Below are positions 1 through 10,113 of a DNA stretch of 64,000 bases, one piece after another. Location: assembly GCA_964535575.1 (NCBI GenBank), contig CAZHTC010000004.1, forward strand, positions 235,642 through 299,641, in the 5' to 3' direction. The DNA comes from JAGPCK01 sp964535575 (GTDB lineage: Bacteria; Bacteroidota; Bacteroidia; UKL13-3). Position 1 is the first letter of the stretch. Every line of letters starts with the position of its first letter. The translations under genes and the position numbers were made by a program. A model generated the notes under the pieces. It was not told the DNA's origin. It searched no databases and worked only from the letters and a program-made list of their open reading frames with translations.

Positions 1-2
1 AT

Positions 3-371
3 TATACCGATGGTTGCTTCATGTGCCTCAACATGGATGCCGTTAGAAAGATTGGATTATTTGACCAAGATTTCTTTTTGTATCTGGAGGAAACCGAACT
101 ATGCCACCGAATGAAATCAGCGGGATTAAAATGTGTAATACACCCAAAGGCAAGAATTATACATGAGCGCGGAAGTTCTATAAAAAAACTTCCGTTAAAT
201 ATGATTACCGCCATTCACCGTAAGAGCCTGTTGCTTTATTTTAAAAAGACAAAGCCATTTATTTACAGGGTATGTTGCCGGGCTATGTTAATTGGTGGCG
301 ATCTTCTCCGCTCATTTTATAGAAATCCTTTGCTCACAGCAAAGCTGATGTGGCTTAATTTAACAGCTTAG
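3..371 (+). CDS. Glycosyltransferase family 2, C-terminal fragment (cut by window edge)
   Basis: Only the last 122 residues are in the window; the reading frame is open to the left edge. The visible part has the C-terminal pattern of GT2 rhamnosyltransferase-type enzymes: DGCFM near the edge, then GLFDQDFFLYLEETELC, which matches the acidic E/D-E-x-D/E-L-C segment that helps hold the acceptor or metal, then an IIHERGSS segment. A basic, hydrophobic tail follows and could lie at the membrane. It is the only plus-strand gene in the left polysaccharide region and its end overlaps the end of the convergent glycosyltransferase by 4 bases. Substrate unknown. The family call is good; the specific sugar cannot be told. 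Confidence 0.8.
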   Translation, partial: YTDGCFMCLNMDAVRKIGLFDQDFFLYLEETELCHRMKSAGLKCVIHPKARIIHERGSSIKKLPLNMITAIHRKSLLLYFKKTKPFIYRVCCRAMLIGGDLLRSFYRNPLLTAKLMWLNLTA

Positions 372-1363
372 TTATGTTTTATATTTAAAAAATCGGTTAC
401 CGGTTTTAGCCACACAGTAGTATTTTTTTCATCATAGCGCTCCATAAAGTCTGTATTTAATTCAGGCTCTTTATTGGTAAGCACAAAACTAATGATCTCG
501 TCTGCAGAATTTGCCATTAAACTTCCCGACTCGCGAACCAAATCTCCCAGACCTCCCGCATTATTTGCGATTAAATAAGTCCCAACCAAAATACTTTCAT
601 GTGCTACACGGTTCCAGCCTTCATTAATTCCGGTAAAACAAATGGTATATTGTGACTGAGCCATTCGTTCGAGATATTCCCCGTGACTCATGCATTTTAT
701 TTCATATGAATCAAATTTGCCTTCCTCTGTTATATCAAGTGCCGAAAAATAGCATTGAAATCCTGCATCGGTTAATTTTTTAGCTACATCAAAAATATCC
801 TGATGTAGCTTGGATGAAAACTGCCCCAGATAAATCCTATTCATCTTTTGCACACCCCGGTATTGTATATAATTCCGAATTGATAATAATGTTGGGTACA
901 TGAATACCGAATTTTTTTCTTTTAATAACCGGATGAAATGCTCCTTCCAGCTTGAAGATACCGAAATGAGTGCCACATTTGAAAATTTCACTTTACTCAA
1001 AACCCACAGAAGTATTTTGAAATAAGCACGACCTGTAAAACTTGTAATTTCCCGTTCGTCATAATGATGCACAGGAATAAGAATTTTATGGTTTGGAGTG
1101 AATAAATTCCTTAGTATGGCTGGCAATGCCACTCGCCAACCAACAATATTTATATGGGCATTGGAACGAATAAAACCGTGCCATAACAACTTAAGATGAG
1201 CTACTCCTTTATAAAACCGGGGTTCTCTTTTTGTTTGTGAGTTTACCGTCCAGCCTTTTGAATTATAAAAATCTGAAAGTGCTTTGAGAAGGGATTGCTC
1301 ATGCCGGTATCCGCCTGTTTCAACTAGTCCACTTGATATATGTGAAATGATCATTTCAGGCAT
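368..1363 (-). CDS. GT-B glycosyltransferase (GT4-like)
   Basis: 331 residues, no signal peptide or obvious membrane segment, so probably a cytoplasmic or peripheral enzyme of glycan assembly. The N-terminal half is divergent. The C-terminal half carries an EX7E donor-site motif (EGWNRVAHE, about residues 248-256) followed by a glycine-rich NNAGGLGDLV loop, as in GT4 enzymes that use nucleotide-activated sugars. Its ATG overlaps the TAA of the upstream C25 peptidase gene by one base (TAATG), which suggests coupled translation. Donor and acceptor cannot be inferred. Confidence 0.7.
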   Translation of the reverse strand: MPEMIISHISSGLVETGGYRHEQSLLKALSDFYNSKGWTVNSQTKREPRFYKGVAHLKLLWHGFIRSNAHINIVGWRVALPAILRNLFTPNHKILIPVHHYDEREITSFTGRAYFKILLWVLSKVKFSNVALISVSSSWKEHFIRLLKEKNSVFMYPTLLSIRNYIQYRGVQKMNRIYLGQFSSKLHQDIFDVAKKLTDAGFQCYFSALDITEEGKFDSYEIKCMSHGEYLERMAQSQYTICFTGINEGWNRVAHESILVGTYLIANNAGGLGDLVRESGSLMANSADEIISFVLTNKEPELNTDFMERYDEKNTTVWLKPVTDFLNIKHN

Positions 1364-4300
1364 TACCTCATAAGGTAAATCTTACCCGTATTATTTGAAA
1401 AATACTTATCTAACTCGGAAGACCTATGCTTAATGGCTACTCCGTTGGACCGCACCTGTACCTGATAAAGATATACTCCGTTTGCCAACCGGTCACCATA
1501 TTGATCGGTTCCATCCCAAACAAATTGAGAAGTATTATTTCCTATATGAACGGGGCCAAACTCTGCTGCAGAAATTTCGCGCACTACCTTTCCGGTTACT
1601 GTCATTATTTTCACCAGAATCTGATCGGGAGCTTGGGCACCCGTTACAGTAAAAACGAAGCGCATGCTGTTGGTACAAGGATTAGGATAAGGAATAAAAT
1701 GGGTAATGGCAGACTCATTAATGACATTAAATGAAATAACATACGGTTTATTTCCTGAACGATTCCCGCTTCGGTCTTTCGATACCACTTTAAGCGTATA
1801 AAGTCCGTCAGCTAATGAAACGGGGCTGTAAATAATTTTACTTTCATTCCCCGAAACACCTGCGCTTATAAATTGTATTTGAGGTGAGGTAAACGGAATA
1901 TATTCAAAATCCGTACTACCCGGTCGCTTTAAAAATAATTCAGCTCCGCTGGTATCGGTAAGTTTTAAATATTTATTCTCATCTTTTATCACCACGGTTA
2001 TTTGCGGACTTGGAGAAACAATATCGCCATTCATTATTCTTATGCCGTCAAAATAAACATTAAGCAAGGGGTTTACTTTATCCGTTTTCACAAGGTATGG
2101 GATAACTATTAAATTATTCGCCAGATTTTGCTCCGGCTGTTCCATATCTTTATTCACCTGAATCGAAAGTAAGTTGGCCCCGGATAAACCGAGCGTAGCT
2201 AATTTTTCAGATATAACTAATGTATCAAAAGAGGCAATAGGCTGATATAGTTTAGCCAGCGTAATCTTTTCGGTACGATTTGCATCAATTACTGAGTACC
2301 TTACATAAACCGAATCAAATGGAATTGAAGTAATATTTTGAAATGCATAACTAACCTGAATACTGTCGCCTTCTTCAATTCCCGATTTATAAAAGCTATA
2401 GAGGGCTTTTGCATTTATAAATCCTTCGGGTGGCGGCTGATACAATACCTGCCAGTAATCTAAATGCAGAGGTGAACGAAATACCTTATCATAAGTGTAT
2501 AAACGTAATTTCAGAAACGGAAACTGACTGGCAGGTATAGTTGAGAGATCAATAGAATCCGGGCGAATTTGAGAATAATAGACGGAGTCTTCCCCATTCT
2601 CTGTGATAACAATGATATCTACCACAAACGAATCACTTTGTATTGTTTCATTATTACTTGTTTTAATAAATGCTTTATTCCACGATACAGAAGGGCCAAT
2701 GAGAGGTGAAACAAGAGAACCCTCAAACCAGTTATAAGTAAGAAGCTTTCGAACATCCGCTATGATGGTATCACTTTGATTTTGTGCACCGGTAGTACCA
2801 AAATACGGGTTATAAATATACTTTTCTGTTGCCTGACCGATAGGCAGTCCTTTTTCTCCAATAATTACGAATGACATACTATCATTGGTAAGATTGCGAA
2901 TTTGCCCGGAGCCGATTTTTTCAAATGCCTTGTAGAAATTTTCATCCCAGCCAGAAGGCATTGAATTGTACCTAGTAAAAAACACAGCATAAACTTTATC
3001 ATCAAGTGTGTCAATAAAATCTATCAATGCCTGCCGTCCGGAAGCCAATTGAGTTTGAAAAGTATAGTAATTTATTCGGGCAGGGTAAAGCGCTCCCGAA
3101 TTATTATAACTAATTACATACTGACAGTTATATGGGTACTTGCTTTCAAGGTCATAATTCAGTGTTTTTTTATCAAATACCATTCCTACAATACCATCAA
3201 ACATACAATTACCTACAAACGGAGTAAGCGGCTGCGAAGTGGATAATTTTATTCCAAGCCCGCCATGGCGCCAACGAGCTGTACTTAAACTTATCTCTTC
3301 CCCGGTTAAGGTGAAATTAAATTCTCTTGTTATTGTATCCGGAATCAGGGTAGTAAAACTTCCAGCTTTATACTGATTAAAATTACTTTGCGACCATCCG
3401 GTTGAACCTTTCTTTATGTACACGAAAGATGAATTGTTCCAATTCCCTCCTTCATTGGCCGGTTTCTTTAATCTGGCTCGCCAAAAATATACCATACTGT
3501 CATTTGAGGCAATGGATAGATTCCATTGAGCCAGAGCACCAGCACTTTTTAAAATTCCGGAATTCTGATAAAATGGAGAAAAAGGATTGAAATCAGGTGA
3601 AGTATCAATTTCCATTTCAAAATCTTCTGCGTCACTAAACAAATTCTGCCCCTGGGCAGTGAGGGTAATATTGGTAGCATTTACAATAGAATACTGAAGT
3701 GGGGAAAGGAGATAAAGCGAATTGCCGGGAACAAAAACAGTGACTGAAGCGGAATTATTGGCTTTGCTGTATTCGTTAATAGAATCAAATGGATCAATCT
3801 GAAAATCGAATTGATTAAACCCGGTAGTTGCAATATCTTTTGACTTTATATAGAACGAAACGGTATCAAGATAGTTAATTCCTCCTGTTTTTGTAAAGGT
3901 ATAGAATTGTTTAGCCCCACCGGGAAGTGTTCGGGTAATCCTAAATTGTAAATCATTACCTGTAGCCTTTGCTTTATTTTTTACAATGGCAGCAATGGCA
4001 AAAGAGTCGGAAACTGCAGAAAAATCAGAAGGAGTGAAAAACACATCCTGGTTTGTTATTTCATAATCAGATAAACTAGGAGTATACAAATGTATGGCGG
4101 GATCACCAAGTAAAATCATCTGAGCACTATGTGATTTGCTCTCTTCATTGCCATTTATTTGTGAGTAGCGAATAGCCTGTTGCATACATTCTCCCACTGA
4201 AGCTCCATAGTTTGTTAAAAAAATATTTCGATAAAAACCGGTAATCTGGGCATCAAGAAAACTTACTTTGGATGTATTAGAATGAGCTATCCATGAAATT

Positions 4301-6387
4301 GCTCCGGCATTTGCTGTATTTAGATAAGTTGCTCCATTAATTCCTACTCCAGCACTACCACCGGTTATATCGGCACTAATATTTCCTACATTGCATCCGT
4401 TAAAATACATCAGCGGATACTTATCCTTATTGCTTAAATCGGTTATTTTCCCAATATCAATATCAATTATATTCAAAGACCCATGACCAAAAAAAGTTAG
4501 TACATTAAGCCCTTGATTAACTTGAGTAAGAATGGCCTGTTTGAGGTTAACATCAACAGGATTTGTAGTACTTTTAAAAAAACTTGTCACTTTAGCTCCT
4601 GCATAGGGAGCCTCTGCCACTTTTTTATTCTCGTTTAAGGTGAATGCGATGGAATTTTGTTGATCTGCACCTTCACCTCCCCCCAGATGAACAATATTTT
4701 TTCGCCAAAAACGAATCGAATCAGGATTTGTTTCCATGCTCTTTACTTTCTGCAGGTAATTATCAATATCCTGATTGGTGATAGCCGGAATTCTCCCGGT
4801 GGGAATAGCAGGCTCGTATAAGGTACCATTTAACCCGGAGGTAAACATATTATCAGAAGAGGGAACACCCAATTGCGGAACCAGATTCACCCAATTGTAC
4901 TGCGGTAATCTTACATAGTCATGCTGCAACCCCCGTCCAATTAAAACCAAAAACTTAGGATTTAATCCTGAGGTTAATAAATGGTCAGCAAAATTCCGGA
5001 TAGCCAATGGATGATTGATCCCATAGGTATAAAAATTTGACAACTGTTCAGTTGTTACAAGCAATACCTTGTAGGCAGAAGACCGATATTGGGCATACTC
5101 GGTAGCTTTAGGTAATAACAGCCGGTTGGTTACAATTAGATAGTCATATTTTATAGTGGAATCAATTACCGGAAAATCAACTGCCTCCAGTATAATCACC
5201 TTCTTTACATCAACTGTATCAAATAATACCAGTGAATTTCCGGATGAGTTTCTCATATAAAGAAATTTCGCATTAGAGCCATTTAAAAAACCACTGATGC
5301 GATTTCTTCCAGTAAGATCATAAAGAACAGGTGAATTGCCAGAATAATTAGTAAAGCTTAAAAGTACATCGCTGGCCAACGAGGTGGAGGTATGGTTAAA
5401 CTCGAGATAAGTTGTATTTTGCAAATTTAGCAATGATGGGTAGGTAAGTTCTGCAAATGCAACAGCCACTGCATCTACTGCACTGCCCTGATCATCAATA
5501 TTTGTTATCTCGAAAAATGTGTTGGTTGTTCCAAGAACGGATGAAGATAAAGATGAAGCTAATGTTAAGGTGGTATATCCTTCAAAAATGGAATCAAACA
5601 AAGTAGTATAAACACTCTGGTCAGGGCTAATTTTTAATACATGATGATGGTCGGGATTGATTGAACCGTAATCAGAAACCCCCGAAAAACGAATTTTAAA
5701 GAATGGAGCCGGACCACTACTGAAGTAAGAAGCTGTATTGAATTGTCCGGTAAATTTACCAATACCTTTACCATAACGCTCACTCGCCCAACCTTCACCC
5801 ATTAAATATTCAGAAGAATGATAATCATCAGATGGAATAAGTGGTGTTCCGTAATAATAGATATTTGCAAAAGAAAGTACCTGCTTTTTCATAAAATAAG
5901 GTTCGGCAGTAAAACTTCCGTAATTGGTGTTTGTATAGTTCACCAAACGCAAAGGAACTGTTCCCGGCTGTGGGTTCACTGTAAAAAAAACATAGGCTGT
6001 ATCTGAAATTAAACTTACATAAGGATTATGGTGATTTGTGGAGTCTAGGTACAGTTTCTTATCGTAAAACCCATCATTTTTATAAGCGAAGAATTCAATA
6101 TAATCTCCCTGATCAAAACTACTGTCACTTTCCCCGCTTATAAAAACAGGCATTTCTTCTCCGCGCTGAAACAGTTGAATTTTTCTGGGATCGATGGAAG
6201 CAGGTGAAATACCTGAATTGACCAACGTAGTATAATCAATGCGAAAAAGCCCGTTATTGGTTACCGCAAAACGATAGTAAGTCTGTCCCGGATGAATCCA
6301 TTCAAATCCTAACTTCTTTTGAGCAATTGATAAAAAGGGCAGCACCGCCAGATAGAGTATACAAACCCATGCTTTAAAATTGTTCAT
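1363..6387 (-). CDS. C25 (gingipain-type) peptidase, PorU2-like T9SS sortase
   Basis: 1674 residues with an N-terminal signal peptide ending near SIAQ (about residue 22), so it is exported. The N-terminal region resembles PorU, the type IX secretion sortase that removes the C-terminal signal of cargo and joins cargo to anionic LPS. The caspase-like C25 core has the catalytic dyad His635 (FFGHGS) and Cys665 (FNGCNVG), 30 residues apart, close to the 33 seen in gingipain R. The middle holds beta-rich domains (CARDB/Ig-like), and the C-terminus has a FlgD-like Ig fold (VFVWDGTDQYGDRLANGVY-type, about residues 1590-1660). It is longer than canonical PorU (about 1100-1300) and fits the long form called PorU2. 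A -7 element lies at 6411-6418. It sits inside a glycosyltransferase cluster and overlaps the next glycosyltransferase by one base. A secreted C25 protease rather than a sortase is the alternative. Confidence 0.8.
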   Translation of the reverse strand: MNNFKAWVCILYLAVLPFLSIAQKKLGFEWIHPGQTYYRFAVTNNGLFRIDYTTLVNSGISPASIDPRKIQLFQRGEEMPVFISGESDSSFDQGDYIEFFAYKNDGFYDKKLYLDSTNHHNPYVSLISDTAYVFFTVNPQPGTVPLRLVNYTNTNYGSFTAEPYFMKKQVLSFANIYYYGTPLIPSDDYHSSEYLMGEGWASERYGKGIGKFTGQFNTASYFSSGPAPFFKIRFSGVSDYGSINPDHHHVLKISPDQSVYTTLFDSIFEGYTTLTLASSLSSSVLGTTNTFFEITNIDDQGSAVDAVAVAFAELTYPSLLNLQNTTYLEFNHTSTSLASDVLLSFTNYSGNSPVLYDLTGRNRISGFLNGSNAKFLYMRNSSGNSLVLFDTVDVKKVIILEAVDFPVIDSTIKYDYLIVTNRLLLPKATEYAQYRSSAYKVLLVTTEQLSNFYTYGINHPLAIRNFADHLLTSGLNPKFLVLIGRGLQHDYVRLPQYNWVNLVPQLGVPSSDNMFTSGLNGTLYEPAIPTGRIPAITNQDIDNYLQKVKSMETNPDSIRFWRKNIVHLGGGEGADQQNSIAFTLNENKKVAEAPYAGAKVTSFFKSTTNPVDVNLKQAILTQVNQGLNVLTFFGHGSLNIIDIDIGKITDLSNKDKYPLMYFNGCNVGNISADITGGSAGVGINGATYLNTANAGAISWIAHSNTSKVSFLDAQITGFYRNIFLTNYGASVGECMQQAIRYSQINGNEESKSHSAQMILLGDPAIHLYTPSLSDYEITNQDVFFTPSDFSAVSDSFAIAAIVKNKAKATGNDLQFRITRTLPGGAKQFYTFTKTGGINYLDTVSFYIKSKDIATTGFNQFDFQIDPFDSINEYSKANNSASVTVFVPGNSLYLLSPLQYSIVNATNITLTAQGQNLFSDAEDFEMEIDTSPDFNPFSPFYQNSGILKSAGALAQWNLSIASNDSMVYFWRARLKKPANEGGNWNNSSFVYIKKGSTGWSQSNFNQYKAGSFTTLIPDTITREFNFTLTGEEISLSTARWRHGGLGIKLSTSQPLTPFVGNCMFDGIVGMVFDKKTLNYDLESKYPYNCQYVISYNNSGALYPARINYYTFQTQLASGRQALIDFIDTLDDKVYAVFFTRYNSMPSGWDENFYKAFEKIGSGQIRNLTNDSMSFVIIGEKGLPIGQATEKYIYNPYFGTTGAQNQSDTIIADVRKLLTYNWFEGSLVSPLIGPSVSWNKAFIKTSNNETIQSDSFVVDIIVITENGEDSVYYSQIRPDSIDLSTIPASQFPFLKLRLYTYDKVFRSPLHLDYWQVLYQPPPEGFINAKALYSFYKSGIEEGDSIQVSYAFQNITSIPFDSVYVRYSVIDANRTEKITLAKLYQPIASFDTLVISEKLATLGLSGANLLSIQVNKDMEQPEQNLANNLIVIPYLVKTDKVNPLLNVYFDGIRIMNGDIVSPSPQITVVIKDENKYLKLTDTSGAELFLKRPGSTDFEYIPFTSPQIQFISAGVSGNESKIIYSPVSLADGLYTLKVVSKDRSGNRSGNKPYVISFNVINESAITHFIPYPNPCTNSMRFVFTVTGAQAPDQILVKIMTVTGKVVREISAAEFGPVHIGNNTSQFVWDGTDQYGDRLANGVYLYQVQVRSNGVAIKHRSSELDKYFSNNTGKIYLMR

Positions 6388-6410
6388 CTGCTAATCGGCA
6401 TTTTGGTAAC

Positions 6411-6418
6411 CAAATTTA
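6411..6418 (-). promoter_or_regulatory. Possible -7 element for the C25 peptidase gene
   Basis: The minus strand reads TAAATTTG here, matching the Bacteroidota -7 form TAnnTTTG. The ATG is 23 bases downstream. I see no TTG or TTTG at the expected -33 distance, so only half of the promoter is supported. Confidence 0.35.
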
Positions 6419-6453
6419 AGTAATTTTTGGCAAGAAAAAAGACATCGGTAACC

Positions 6454-7212
6454 TCATCTGAAAAGTTTTGGCAAAAACTGATGTATTTTGCGAAATGGCT
6501 TAATAAATGAGATGAAAACAGGTCTTCCTAATCCATTTACTTCCCAAGCCTTCAGGTCTTCTTTATTCGCCTTGAGCCGGTTGCTCAGGTTCACGTTACT
6601 TTTCCCTCCTAATCTCATTCTCACTGCCACATTTGGCCAATAACCCAACTTTACCTTGTGAATATGGATAAATCGGAGCATTAATTCATAGTCTCCGGCT
6701 GATGTAAATGATTCATTAAAATATCCAAATTGTTCGTAAATCGCTCGTTTAACAAAAAAAGTAGGGTGAGGTGGCATCCAACCTAACCGGAAAGAACCGC
6801 TTTTATACATTCCTGACTTCCAATAACGAACAATTTTTGACGGATTTTCCCGATTCACATATTCTAAATCTGCATACACCGCGTCATATGGTGCAGAGTT
6901 CACCAGTGCTGCAATTTCTTCAAGTACATAGGCAGATGCATACAAATCATCGGCATGCAGAATACCAATCAGATCCCCGCTAGCCATTTTAACTCCCTTA
7001 TTAATGGCAGCATATAACCCGGTATCTTTTTCTGACACCAGTGCAGCAAACCGATGCCTGTATTTATTTAATATTTCGAGTGTACCATCTGTCGATTTCC
7101 CATCAATAAGTATATATTCAACCGAGGGGTAAGTTTGCGCAAATACTGACTGAATAGTTTCTTCAATCGTATCGGCAGCATTGAGGCAAACGGTGATAAT
7201 ACTTATTTTCAA
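6454..7212 (-). CDS. Glycosyltransferase family 2 (WcaA-like)
   Basis: 252 residues with a complete GT-A N-terminus: ISIITVCLNAADTIEETI at the start, IDGKSTDGT at about 36-44 for nucleotide binding, DTGLYAAINKG at about 63-73, and the metal-binding HADD at about 86-89. It is close to the colanic-acid type enzymes that add one sugar from a UDP or GDP donor to a lipid-linked repeat unit in the cytoplasm. The start codon is TTG, three bases after the stop of the carbamoyltransferase gene; no in-frame ATG fits better. The 66-base gap before the next gene contains a possible promoter. Confidence 0.85.
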   Translation of the reverse strand: MKISIITVCLNAADTIEETIQSVFAQTYPSVEYILIDGKSTDGTLEILNKYRHRFAALVSEKDTGLYAAINKGVKMASGDLIGILHADDLYASAYVLEEIAALVNSAPYDAVYADLEYVNRENPSKIVRYWKSGMYKSGSFRLGWMPPHPTFFVKRAIYEQFGYFNESFTSAGDYELMLRFIHIHKVKLGYWPNVAVRMRLGGKSNVNLSNRLKANKEDLKAWEVNGLGRPVFISFIKPFRKIHQFLPKLFR

Positions 7213-7215
7213 AAT

Positions 7216-8943
7216 TTAGCGACTTATAATACAATTTTGCAATACCAGAATATCCATTTTGGTGCGCAGGTAACAATCCAGCGCCTGGGCAGGAGTGTTT
7301 ACAATAGGTTCGTTCTCGTTAAATGATGTATTGAGCAAAACCGGAATTCCGGTTTTTTTTCTGAAGGTCTCAATTAAACGATAATACCTTGGGCTCACCT
7401 CCGCATCCACCGATTGCAAGCGACCCGTTCCGTCAACATGTGTTACGGCAGGAATTAAAGCTTGTTTTTCCTTTTTAATCGGAAAAACTTTTTCCATAAA
7501 CGGCACTTCATCGGTAAGCTCAAAAAACTCCCCTACATATTCTTTCAAAACAGATGGGGCAAAAGGGCGAAAACTTTCTCTCCGTTTAATTTTTGAATTG
7601 AGTAAATCTTTGGCATCAGCCCTGCGCGGATCAGCAATAATGGAGCGTCCTCCCAATGCACGCGGTCCAAATTCGGCTCTTCCCTGAAACCATCCCACTA
7701 CTCCTCCGTTTATGATAGAATCAGTTACTTTATCGTATAATTCGTCATCACTTAAACGGGTATATTGTATATTTTTTTCTTTCAGAATGGCTTCTATCTG
7801 TTCATTGGAAAAATAGCTCCCTGTATAGGCTGAATAAACAGGTTTTACCCGCTCCTTTTGCAGGGTATGATGGTAGTGATACATGGCAGAACCTGCCGCA
7901 ATGCCCGCATCGTGTCCCGCACTGGGAATATATACTTTTTGAAATGGAGTATTGCGGGTTATTTTACCATTGGCTACTGAGTTTTGTGCCACACCGCCAG
8001 CAATACACACCTCTTTCATTCCGGTTTTTTGCTGCAGGTTATTGAGTAAATGAAAAATTGTTTCTTCAGTAACTTTTTGAACTGAGGCAGCTAAGTCACG
8101 GTGGTATTGGGTAAGTTCTTCCCCTTTTTGTCGCGACTTGCCAAATTTATCTTCCATCACCTTTGAAAAAACACGGTTGTGAGAAGGATCATTTTTTTCT
8201 AAAATCAGCGTTTTCACCCCTTCGGTGTGATGTGTGAAATAATCCAGATTCAATTCAAATAGCCCATCGGAAGTGGTTTTAAGAATCTGACGCAAATCGT
8301 TTAAATAAGCCGGAGAGCCATAAGGTGCCAGCCCCATCACTTTGTATTCGTCACCATAATGAGGAAACCCCAGATATTGAGTAAATGCCGTATAAAAAAC
8401 ACCAATTGAATGTGGAAATAATACCTGATTGTAAACGTTAATGGTTGATTGATTTCCGGTGGCTACCATGCATGAACTAAAATCACCGAATCCATCAATA
8501 GAAAGTAAAGCCGCTTCTTTGAAAGGCGATGCAAAAAAAGCACTGGCTAAGTGAGAGCGGTGATGTTCTACATTTACTATTCTGCCTGCCAAATCGGAGG
8601 GTACATTCTTAAAATGTCGCTTAAATTCCTCTTCAAGAGAGGCTACTTTCTGACTGTTCTTAAAACGCTCGAGCAACCAGTTAAAATTTGCCTTTCCCGT
8701 TAGCACCCTTTTTATTTTTTTCATCCGGTGGGCACCAGGGTCACGACCAATGGTGATGAAAGATATGTCGTTGAGAGCTATATTTTCATCATCCAAGCAC
8801 GCCTGAATAGATAAGGCCGGAAATCCGGCCCAGTGTTTAAAACGGGTAAATCGTTCTTCTTCAAAAGCACATATAAGCTCCCCATTTTTTAAGAGTGCTG
8901 CCGAAGAGTCACCGTGATAAGCGTTAAGTCCGAGTATGTACAT
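7216..8943 (-). CDS. Carbamoyltransferase, NodU/CmcH/TobZ family
   Basis: 575 residues, full length for the family. These enzymes make carbamoyl-adenylate from carbamoyl phosphate and ATP in a Kae1/YrdC-like pair of domains and pass the carbamoyl group to a sugar hydroxyl. Visible signatures are HHRSH (127-131, metal site of the Kae1-like domain), an AGGVAQNSVANG loop (about 315-326) and the C-terminal EFGPRALGGRSI (about 424-435). Because it is embedded among glycosyltransferases, with 3-base gaps on both sides, it most likely carbamoylates a sugar of the surface glycan. Confidence 0.92.
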   Translation of the reverse strand: MYILGLNAYHGDSSAALLKNGELICAFEEERFTRFKHWAGFPALSIQACLDDENIALNDISFITIGRDPGAHRMKKIKRVLTGKANFNWLLERFKNSQKVASLEEEFKRHFKNVPSDLAGRIVNVEHHRSHLASAFFASPFKEAALLSIDGFGDFSSCMVATGNQSTINVYNQVLFPHSIGVFYTAFTQYLGFPHYGDEYKVMGLAPYGSPAYLNDLRQILKTTSDGLFELNLDYFTHHTEGVKTLILEKNDPSHNRVFSKVMEDKFGKSRQKGEELTQYHRDLAASVQKVTEETIFHLLNNLQQKTGMKEVCIAGGVAQNSVANGKITRNTPFQKVYIPSAGHDAGIAAGSAMYHYHHTLQKERVKPVYSAYTGSYFSNEQIEAILKEKNIQYTRLSDDELYDKVTDSIINGGVVGWFQGRAEFGPRALGGRSIIADPRRADAKDLLNSKIKRRESFRPFAPSVLKEYVGEFFELTDEVPFMEKVFPIKKEKQALIPAVTHVDGTGRLQSVDAEVSPRYYRLIETFRKKTGIPVLLNTSFNENEPIVNTPAQALDCYLRTKMDILVLQNCIISR

Positions 8944-8946
8944 TTT

Positions 8947-10095
8947 TTAGTCAAACATTTTTTTATAGTTTCCAATTAAATTCGGGTTCAATGCAAATTC
9001 TTTTGCGAAAGCGAAGGCTCCTTTTCTCCATTCATCATATGAAGTTTGATCCATTCTTGCAAATTTTTCAACGCACAAAACAAATGAATTCATATCCTTC
9101 AATGATAGCGAAAATCCGGCATATTTTTTCTCTATTTCAACCCATGGGGTCTGGTCCGAAATTAATACCGGACAGGAAGAGTGCAGTGACTCATAAACAA
9201 CGTGTCCGAAATTTTCATGATGGGTTGGAAAAAAGAACAAGTGATTTTCCTGAAACAAATTCACCACCTGTTTTGGATTTACTTCTCCTTTGTAATTAAC
9301 TTTATGCTTAAAATTAAGTTCATTTATTTGCTTCAGGCAACCTTCCCAGTATTGTTTATCCTCAATAGGACCATAAATATCAAATAAAATATTAAGGTCA
9401 GTTGATACATTTTCAAGAACCCTAAAGGCATAATCCAGATTCTTCTTACGGGAGATTCTGGATATAAACACAATTTTCAAGGTATTTTTACTCTTCGCCA
9501 AGGGAGCATAATCGGCCTCAAGAAAAGAGCCGGTGTCTTCGGCCATAACCACTTTTACATCTTTCCCCATTATTCTTTTAATCTCCTGCACTTCCGATAA
9601 TGAGGTTGCATGCCACGTAACCCTTTTATACAGTGAGAATATTTTAGCAAATAATATAAATGCCGTTTTCTTTAGTTTTTTTAATTTAAGTGCTCCTTCT
9701 CCCAACATTCCTCTGGGTGCAAGGATAACTGAGGTATTTTTATTTGTATTACGGAGATAAATTAACGGCAGTATGGTGAATTTAACAGAGAAAAAACTGT
9801 TTAAGTAAACAATATCATAAGAGTTTTCATTAAGAACTTCTTTGAATTTGGATTGGGTAGATTGGGAAGAAGCATAAAAAATCCGGAAACCATCAGGATG
9901 ATTAACCCATTCGTTTAACTTGACTGAATTATAAGGTGCAGTGTCACCCATATCCCTGTCGGAGGTAAATACATCAAAATCATAAAATACATGAAGTCTC
10001 TTAATAAGACTATAACAGGAAACTATTTGACCTCCGGCCTTAAATCCAGGCAAAAACCAATCAATTACCAGAAGTATACGTTTCTTTCTATTCAT
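8947..10095 (-). CDS. Glycosyltransferase family 4
   Basis: 382 residues with a GT-B layout. The N-terminus begins with a hydrophobic strand and a glycine-rich acceptor loop (FLPGFKAGGQ). The C-terminal domain has ISRISRKKNLDYA, typical of GT4, and the EX7E donor motif ENFGHVVYE at 294-302. The family uses nucleotide-sugar donors with retention of configuration. The gene starts with ATG 18 bases after the upstream gene. Specific sugar not identifiable. Confidence 0.88.
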   Translation of the reverse strand: MNRKKRILLVIDWFLPGFKAGGQIVSCYSLIKRLHVFYDFDVFTSDRDMGDTAPYNSVKLNEWVNHPDGFRIFYASSQSTQSKFKEVLNENSYDIVYLNSFFSVKFTILPLIYLRNTNKNTSVILAPRGMLGEGALKLKKLKKTAFILFAKIFSLYKRVTWHATSLSEVQEIKRIMGKDVKVVMAEDTGSFLEADYAPLAKSKNTLKIVFISRISRKKNLDYAFRVLENVSTDLNILFDIYGPIEDKQYWEGCLKQINELNFKHKVNYKGEVNPKQVVNLFQENHLFFFPTHHENFGHVVYESLHSSCPVLISDQTPWVEIEKKYAGFSLSLKDMNSFVLCVEKFARMDQTSYDEWRKGAFAFAKEFALNPNLIGNYKKMFD

Positions 10096-10113
10096 TCGAA
10101 AGTGGTTCTATAG

